Source: DATMXT01 sp035560415
GTDB taxonomy: Bacteria; Bacillota; Clostridia; Oscillospirales; Feifaniaceae
Reading direction: 5' to 3'
DNA: 23,870 nt
NCBI GenBank assembly: GCA_035560415.1
Contig: DATMZG010000046.1
Location: forward strand, 1 to 23,870
Of the stretch, positions 21,111 to 23,870 are shown piece by piece (positions within the stretch are counted from its first letter, which is position 1; each line of letters opens with the position of its first letter). The position numbers and the translations under genes are program-made. The notes beneath the pieces were generated by a model. It ran no database searches and was not told the DNA's origin. It saw nothing but the letters and a program-made list of their open reading frames with translations.

Positions 21111-22714
21111 GGCTCATCCTCATTTTCATCTTTTGCGTGCGGGCGCAAGGGCGGAATAAAACGCCGTCCGCGCGTGGTGTCGCCGAGCGCAATGTCTTTG
21201 GGGCGTTTGACGAGCGTCCAGAGCGGCATTCGCACAAAGGCGTCCTGCGCGTCGCCGGAGTCAAAGTCCCCTAAGAAAGGCACGCCGAAGGACTCGAGCG
21301 TCGCCAAATGCACCAGCATGCCAAGAAAGCCGAAAGCGACCCCGTAAAACCCCGTGAAGGACGCCATGACCATCATGATTACGCGGAGCATTGAGGCCGC
21401 GTCGTTGAGCGTGGGCACCACAAATCCGGCCACTGCCGTAATGGCTATGACAATGACCATCGGCGCGCCGATGAGGCCGGCTCTCACGGCGGCGTCGCCC
21501 ATGATGAGGGCGCCCACAATGCTGATGGCCTGACCGACCGGCCGGGGCAGCCGGACGCCGGCCTCCCGCAGAATCTCAAACGCGATGACCATGATGATGG
21601 CCTCAAAAAAGGCCGGAAAGGGCGTCCCCTCACGCGATTTTGCGAAGGAGAACAGCAGCGTGGTGGGAATGAGCTCGTGCTGAAACGAGACAAGCGCAAT
21701 ATAGATTGCCGGCGCAAAGACCGAGATGAGAAAGGAGCAATAGCGCAAAAGCCGGATTGTGCTCGAATAGAGCCACCGGCCGTAATAATCCTCGGCGGTC
21801 TGAAAGCTCTCAATGAGCAGCATGGGCACGGTCAGCACAAAGGGCGTGCCGTCCACCGCGATGGCAACCCGGCCTTCCAGAATTTTTGCCGCCACGACAT
21901 CGGGTTTTTCGCTGTACGCGATGGTGGAAAAGGGTGAAAAAGGCGCGTCCTCAATATACTCCTCAATGTAGCCGGTTTCGAGGACGGCGTCGACATCAAG
22001 TTTTCCGATGCGGGATTTGACCATCTCCACCACCTTGGGGTTCGCCACGCCGTCAAGATATAAGAGGCAGACGCCGGTATGCGTCTTGCGCCCCACGGTC
22101 AATTGCTCGACCTTGAGCCGCCCGTTTCGAATTTTGCGCCGGATTAAGGCGGTGTTGGTGCGCAGGTTCTCCGTGAAGCCCTCCCTGGGGCCGCGCACAA
22201 CCGTCTCGGACTGCGGCTCGGTCACCGTGCGCTTCTCCCAGCCCTTTGAATTGATGACCAGCCCGTTTGCGCAGCCGTCCACGAGGAGGACCGTATCGCC
22301 CATCAGGCAGCCGGCTGCAAGCTCCGGTACCGTCGAAACGAGTTCTGTGCTCGCCGCGCAGAGCACCTCCTGCGCCAACACGTCGAGCAGCTCGTTTGCG
22401 CCCGTCAGGAGGACGGGACTCGCGCTCCAGTTTTTTATGGGGCGCAAAATCGCGTTTGTCAGCGTGACCTCCGAGACCAGCCCGTCAATAAAAACCAGCG
22501 CCCCTTCATAGGAGCCAAACCGCATGTGGGTGACTCTCAAATCCTGCGCGCCGCTAAGCGCATGCTTGAGGCCAATCAGATTGACCGACAGCGCGTCCAC
22601 GATTTTTTCAACATTCCGGTCGCCTGTCTGCGAGGTCTCGTCACTGTTTTCCCGCCGGCCTTGTCCAAAACGGTTCAGGAGCCGCATTTTTTTTGTGAAA
22701 TAATCAAAAAGCAA
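21107..22714 (-). CDS. Spore germinant receptor A subunit (GerAA/SpoVAF family)
   Basis: The product of about 535 residues has a hydrophilic N-terminal half ('FGSYEGALVFIDGLV', 'GDTVLLVDG', 'RGPREGFTENLRTNTALIRRKI') and a C-terminal half with several membrane helices ('LPRPVGQAISIVGALIMGDAAVRAGLIGAPMVIVIA'), as in GerAA. A subunits form an oligomeric channel that releases ions when the spore senses its germinant. The start is not an ATG. A GGGAGG lies 8 nt before a TTG at 22714 and only 2 nt before another in-frame TTG at 22720; the first spacing is normal, so 22714 is preferred. A downstream ATG at 22687 is further away but possible. It is the first gene of the operon, behind a sigma-G-like promoter. 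Confidence 0.93.
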   Translation of the reverse strand: MLFDYFTKKMRLLNRFGQGRRENSDETSQTGDRNVEKIVDALSVNLIGLKHALSGAQDLRVTHMRFGSYEGALVFIDGLVSEVTLTNAILRPIKNWSASPVLLTGANELLDVLAQEVLCAASTELVSTVPELAAGCLMGDTVLLVDGCANGLVINSKGWEKRTVTEPQSETVVRGPREGFTENLRTNTALIRRKIRNGRLKVEQLTVGRKTHTGVCLLYLDGVANPKVVEMVKSRIGKLDVDAVLETGYIEEYIEDAPFSPFSTIAYSEKPDVVAAKILEGRVAIAVDGTPFVLTVPMLLIESFQTAEDYYGRWLYSSTIRLLRYCSFLISVFAPAIYIALVSFQHELIPTTLLFSFAKSREGTPFPAFFEAIIMVIAFEILREAGVRLPRPVGQAISIVGALIMGDAAVRAGLIGAPMVIVIAITAVAGFVVPTLNDAASMLRVIMMVMASFTGFYGVAFGFLGMLVHLATLESFGVPFLGDFDSGDAQDAFVRMPLWTLVKRPKDIALGDTTRGRRFIPPLRPHAKDENEDEP

Positions 22715-22755
22715 CGGCAATCCCTCCCTTTGCTGCCATTTTCTTCAGATGGTCA

Positions 22756-22785
22756 TAGTGTGAACGAAAGTCCCCGTTCTTATCC
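22756..22785 (-). promoter_or_regulatory. Candidate sigma-G-type promoter of the germination operon
   Basis: On the minus strand GGATA (22781-22785) and CACACTA (22756-22762) are 18 bp apart. This fits the forespore sigma-G consensus (GYATR, 17-18 bp, CATnnTA) with one mismatch in each box. GerA operons are normally transcribed by sigma-G in the forespore, which supports the call. It is a by-eye match. Confidence 0.45.
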
Positions 22786-22888
22786 GAGCGGCTGAAATTT
22801 ATCAAAAGAAAAATGGGAAGTGTTTTTTTATGCCGGTTGTGTTAGAATTGAAAAAAGAATCATTCTTTATCAGGAAAGGGATGGCGAC

Positions 22889-23377
22889 ATGAGTGAAATA
22901 CTCGCAAACGATTTGAGGACACAGTACGGGAAAATGTTCAACTCAATCCATGGCATCGTGGAGACTTTTCCGGAAGACCGGTGGCTGGAGCCCCACGGGG
23001 ACGTTTACTACATTCCCTGCCGCATGGCCTATCATCTGGCCGCCGTCATTGACAAACAGGTTGCCGGCGGTATCAAAGACAAGGATTTTGCCGCCAAGCT
23101 CCCATATGGCAATTGGATTGAAGCAAAGGCCTGTGACCTTCCGGACAGGAACGAATTTCTTGCCTATTTTGACGGGGTGCTCGGCAGGGCCGGGAAAGCC
23201 CTGGCGCTTGTGACCGACGAGGGCCTGGCGGCCCCGATTGAGCCGGAGCGGGCATGGATGGGCGCAAGTCAATTGGGGGCGCACCTGTACATCATGCGGG
23301 AACTGGCTGCCCATACCGGCGAGCTGAACAAAATGCTGATTGAGAACGGCAAAGAGGACATTTGGTACTTCAAGTAA
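22889..23377 (+). CDS. DinB-like four-helix protein
   Basis: The 162-residue protein looks like a DinB/YfiT-type four-helix bundle, a superfamily that includes bacillithiol- and mycothiol-linked transferases and many proteins of unknown role. A His in helix 2 (AYHLAAVID, His49) and the C-terminal 'LGAHLYIMRELAAHTGELNKML' (His132, His142) resemble the metal-binding His pattern, but the residue four before His142 is Glu138 where a third His is common. The domain call is moderate and I do not assign a reaction. GGAAAGGG lies before the ATG at 22889. An open frame runs back to 22820, but it lacks a ribosome binding site and its composition looks non-coding. Confidence 0.75.
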   Translation: MSEILANDLRTQYGKMFNSIHGIVETFPEDRWLEPHGDVYYIPCRMAYHLAAVIDKQVAGGIKDKDFAAKLPYGNWIEAKACDLPDRNEFLAYFDGVLGRAGKALALVTDEGLAAPIEPERAWMGASQLGAHLYIMRELAAHTGELNKMLIENGKEDIWYFK

Positions 23378-23379
23378 AA

Positions 23380-23426
23380 AAAGAGCTTGCGAAATCCGCG
23401 ATTTAAACGGATTTCGCAAGCTCTTT
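23380..23426 (+). terminator. Strong intrinsic terminator after the DinB-like gene
   Basis: The arms at 23380-23398 and 23408-23426 pair perfectly over 19 bp, from AAAGAGCTTG inward to TCCG, with a 9-nt loop. The stem ends in TTT followed by CTC, so the T run is short, but the stem is very stable. It starts 2 bp after the stop codon. Confidence 0.85.
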
Positions 23427-23521
23427 CTCATGGTCAGAGCGGCAATACAGAACTTTAAAAAAACCGGCAATAACAACGGTTTGAGGGTAGCCGGCAAGCA
23501 GTATTTACTTAAAAATTGCGC

Positions 23522-23556
23522 AAGCACAGGCGGAATTTTGCACTGCCTGTGCTTTT
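23522..23556. terminator. Hairpin downstream of the ribbon-helix-helix gene
   Basis: AAGCACAGGC (23522-23531) pairs perfectly with GCCTGTGCTT (23545-23554), with a 13-nt loop. TT follows directly on the plus strand; on the minus strand a T run begins only after 6 nt. It may end transcription of the minus-strand gene that stops at 23643. Confidence 0.45.
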
Positions 23557-23642
23557 ACGCCCCGTTTCCCCGCGCCTTGACAAAAGGTAATTTCAAGGAA
23601 TACGAAAAGTATGATATTGCACTCCACAAATACTCTTTCCGC

Positions 23643-23840
23643 TTACTCTTCAATAATGCTGTTTTCCACCCCAAATTCAAGCATAATGTTTATGAGTTCG
23701 TTTCTGGAGCGATTACTTTTTGTCGCAAGCTCATCCAAAGCGCTGACCGTCTCTTCCTTGATGCGGATAGAAAATGTTTTATATCCGTCTTCCCCGCGTG
23801 GCAAATCTTTTTTGGATATTTTAATAATTTTATCATCCAT
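23643..23840 (-). CDS. Small ribbon-helix-helix DNA-binding protein
   Basis: The 65-residue protein reads as an Arc/CopG-type ribbon-helix-helix: a beta-strand 'YKTFSIRIKEE', helix 'TVSALDELATKSN' and helix 'SRNELINIMLEFGVEN'. Such proteins bind DNA as dimers and often act as plasmid copy-number repressors or antitoxins. No toxin gene lies downstream on this strand within the window, so I do not call it an antitoxin. GAGGTGAGG lies upstream of the ATG. The surrounding DNA is more AT-rich than most of the window. Confidence 0.75.
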   Translation of the reverse strand: MDDKIIKISKKDLPRGEDGYKTFSIRIKEETVSALDELATKSNRSRNELINIMLEFGVENSIIEE

Positions 23841-23870
23841 AATCTCAACCTCACCTCAAGGATATTGTAT

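Noticed and set aside
23643..23840. Type II toxin-antitoxin module
   Set aside because: Only a ribbon-helix-helix protein is present; there is no adjacent toxin gene within the window.
1..23870. CRISPR array, transposon, prophage or tRNA genes
   Set aside because: No repeat-spacer pattern, transposase, integrase, terminal inverted repeats or cloverleaf was found. The only tandem repeats are those in and just after the collagen-like gene.

Overview
The window reads as chromosome of an endospore-forming, anaerobic member of the Bacillota, most likely class Clostridia. Coding regions are GC-rich and gaps are AT-rich. The evidence is a three-part GerA-type spore germinant receptor operon, a collagen-like protein of the exosporium type behind a sigma-K-like promoter, an oxygen-sensitive class III ribonucleotide reductase, an S-layer-homology protein, and strong Shine-Dalgarno sequences. 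The genus cannot be fixed from this sequence. No tRNA, rRNA, CRISPR array, transposase or phage gene was seen.

Layout, left to right. 58-561 (+) is an XRE-type regulator. 929-2293 (+) is a cysteine-rich, collagen-like spore-surface protein, followed by three perfect 16-bp tandem repeats and a terminator. 2605-4140 (-) is GMP synthase. 4286-5509 (+) is a secreted protein with an Ig/cadherin-like domain and SLH repeats. 5551-8922 (-) is a tightly packed operon read as DUF1858 protein, TrmK, NIF3-family protein and RqcH/FbpA, behind an extended -10 promoter. 9133-9606 (-) is a TspO-family membrane protein. 9758-12852 (-) is the nrdG-nrdD operon. A sigma-A promoter with tandem NrdR-like boxes precedes nrdG, and NrdD has a fused C-terminal thioredoxin-like domain. 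13230-16201 (+) is a zinc/manganese-type ABC importer (lipoprotein, ATPase, permease) followed by a Fur-family regulator. A perfect inverted repeat lies over the transcription start. 16332-18254 (-) is a lipoprotein flavin reductase with FMN-binding and fumarate-reductase-like domains. 18580-22714 (-) is the germinant receptor operon, read as GerA-type A, C and B subunits and then a 72-residue two-helix membrane protein. 22889-23377 (+) is a DinB-like protein. 23643-23840 (-) is a small ribbon-helix-helix protein.

Several genes fit a sporulating gut-type or sediment anaerobe. The class III RNR supplies dNTPs without oxygen. The surface-exposed flavin reductase could use an external electron acceptor. 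Metal uptake appears to be autoregulated by the Fur protein at the end of its operon. Spore surface and germination genes sit at either end of the window. Most of the content is recognisable core genome. I found no clear candidate for a wholly new multigene system. The least ordinary items are the cysteine-rich collagen protein, the NrdD-thioredoxin fusion under tandem NrdR boxes, the flavin reductase with a changed active site, and the small fourth gene of the germination operon.
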